From Parvularcula sp. (GTDB lineage: Bacteria > Pseudomonadota > Alphaproteobacteria > Caulobacterales > Parvularculaceae), in the NCBI GenBank assembly GCA_002704915.1, contig PAIP01000073.1, positions 1 through 42,586 of the forward strand: a stretch of 42,586 nucleotides of DNA, read 5' to 3'. A model generated the notes under the pieces. That model was not told the DNA's origin. It made no database searches and saw only the letters and a list, made by a program, of their open reading frames with translations. Below, in pieces: positions 42,330 through 42,586 of the stretch. Made by a program: the position numbers and the translations under genes. The first letter of the stretch is position 1, and each line of letters starts with the position of its first letter.

Positions 42330-42586
42330 GTGTTCGGCTCGTCATTTCAGGAAATTTCCTACACTGCGCCGCTTTCGGCGCCGCTCGAGAATGACGCCTT
42401 TCACCGTCCGGGCGAAGGCGACTGGCGGGTCATCGTGTTTCCCGGCACCCCTTGCAACAAGCTGCTGTTCACCCGGCTTTTATGGACCGCGCCGGCGGAT
42501 CTCGACATGGTGGTGCTCTCGCGCCCCGGTTTCGGGCGGGGGCAGGCTCAGGTCTATCCCGATTTCGATGAGCAGGTGGCGGCCGC
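42330..42586 (+). CDS. Alpha/beta-hydrolase, N-terminal part only
   Basis: The first 85 codons of a protein cut by the window end. GTG at 42330 is chosen from GGAGG at 42316-42320, nine bases upstream. The translation holds VIVFPGTPCNKLLF (oxyanion-hole region) and VVLSRPGFGRG, the usual early motifs of alpha/beta-hydrolases. The nucleophile and the rest of the triad lie beyond the window, so activity and substrate are open. Confidence 0.68.
   Translation, partial: MFGSSFQEISYTAPLSAPLENDAFHRPGEGDWRVIVFPGTPCNKLLFTRLLWTAPADLDMVVLSRPGFGRGQAQVYPDFDEQVAA

Overview
The window reads as a stretch of chromosome from a GC-rich, free-living alphaproteobacterium. The basis is the gene content and order: threonine synthase followed by an M16 peptidase and a RimJ-type acetyltransferase; peroxiredoxin, rnhA and ispH together; pyrB, plsY, dprA, topA and rnr on one strand; and a large Oar-type TonB-dependent protein of the kind common in Caulobacter/Hyphomonas/Parvularcula-like bacteria. 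This placement is inference from the sequence alone. Coding density is high. No gap between genes exceeds 300 bases; the longest (283 bases, 12582-12864) holds a palindrome upstream of the Oar-like gene. I see no tRNA, rRNA, CRISPR array, insertion sequence or prophage.

Layout. 1-4970: the tail of an unknown plus-strand transcript with an intrinsic terminator, rpmE (minus strand, clear promoter), then a paraoxonase-like gene, thrC, an M16 peptidase and rimJ-like on the plus strand. 5211-12581: a membrane-anchored EAL phosphodiesterase, yqgE, a Prx5-type peroxiredoxin, rnhA, ispH, a small lipoprotein gene overlapping argS. 12865-16077: the Oar-like outer-membrane protein. 16141-20130: a minus-strand unit made of an FMN riboswitch, a TonB-dependent receptor and an MFS transporter. 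20158-26784: agmatine deiminase, a lipoprotein M3 oligopeptidase, exported MsrA, and a lipoprotein S9 oligopeptidase. 26906-36481: minus-strand housekeeping block rnr, M23 peptidase, PepSY-like protein, topA, dprA, plsY, pyrB. 36624-42586: small membrane proteins, ruvX, an unrecognised exported gluzincin-like protein, gatC, gatA, a fatty acid desaturase and the start of an alpha/beta-hydrolase.

The most notable find is the unit at 16141-20130. A textbook-quality FMN aptamer (RFN element, minus strand, 19910-20072) sits directly behind a sigma70-like promoter and ahead of a TonB-dependent receptor and an MFS carrier. This points to an outer-membrane plus inner-membrane import route for riboflavin or another flavin, shut off when FMN is plentiful. 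The leader also contains a visible switching mechanism: one CTCATCC segment can pair either with the 3' end of the aptamer or with the Shine-Dalgarno region of the receptor gene. The receptor carries a perfect EF-hand-type calcium loop in its barrel, which suggests calcium-dependent ligand handling.

Other points of interest are an exported protein with the exact M1-type HExxH-x18-E zinc signature but no recognisable family, a paraoxonase-like protein that keeps the calcium ligands but lacks the His dyad, and two families of palindromic intergenic repeats. One repeat pair sits where pyrC is often found in related clusters.
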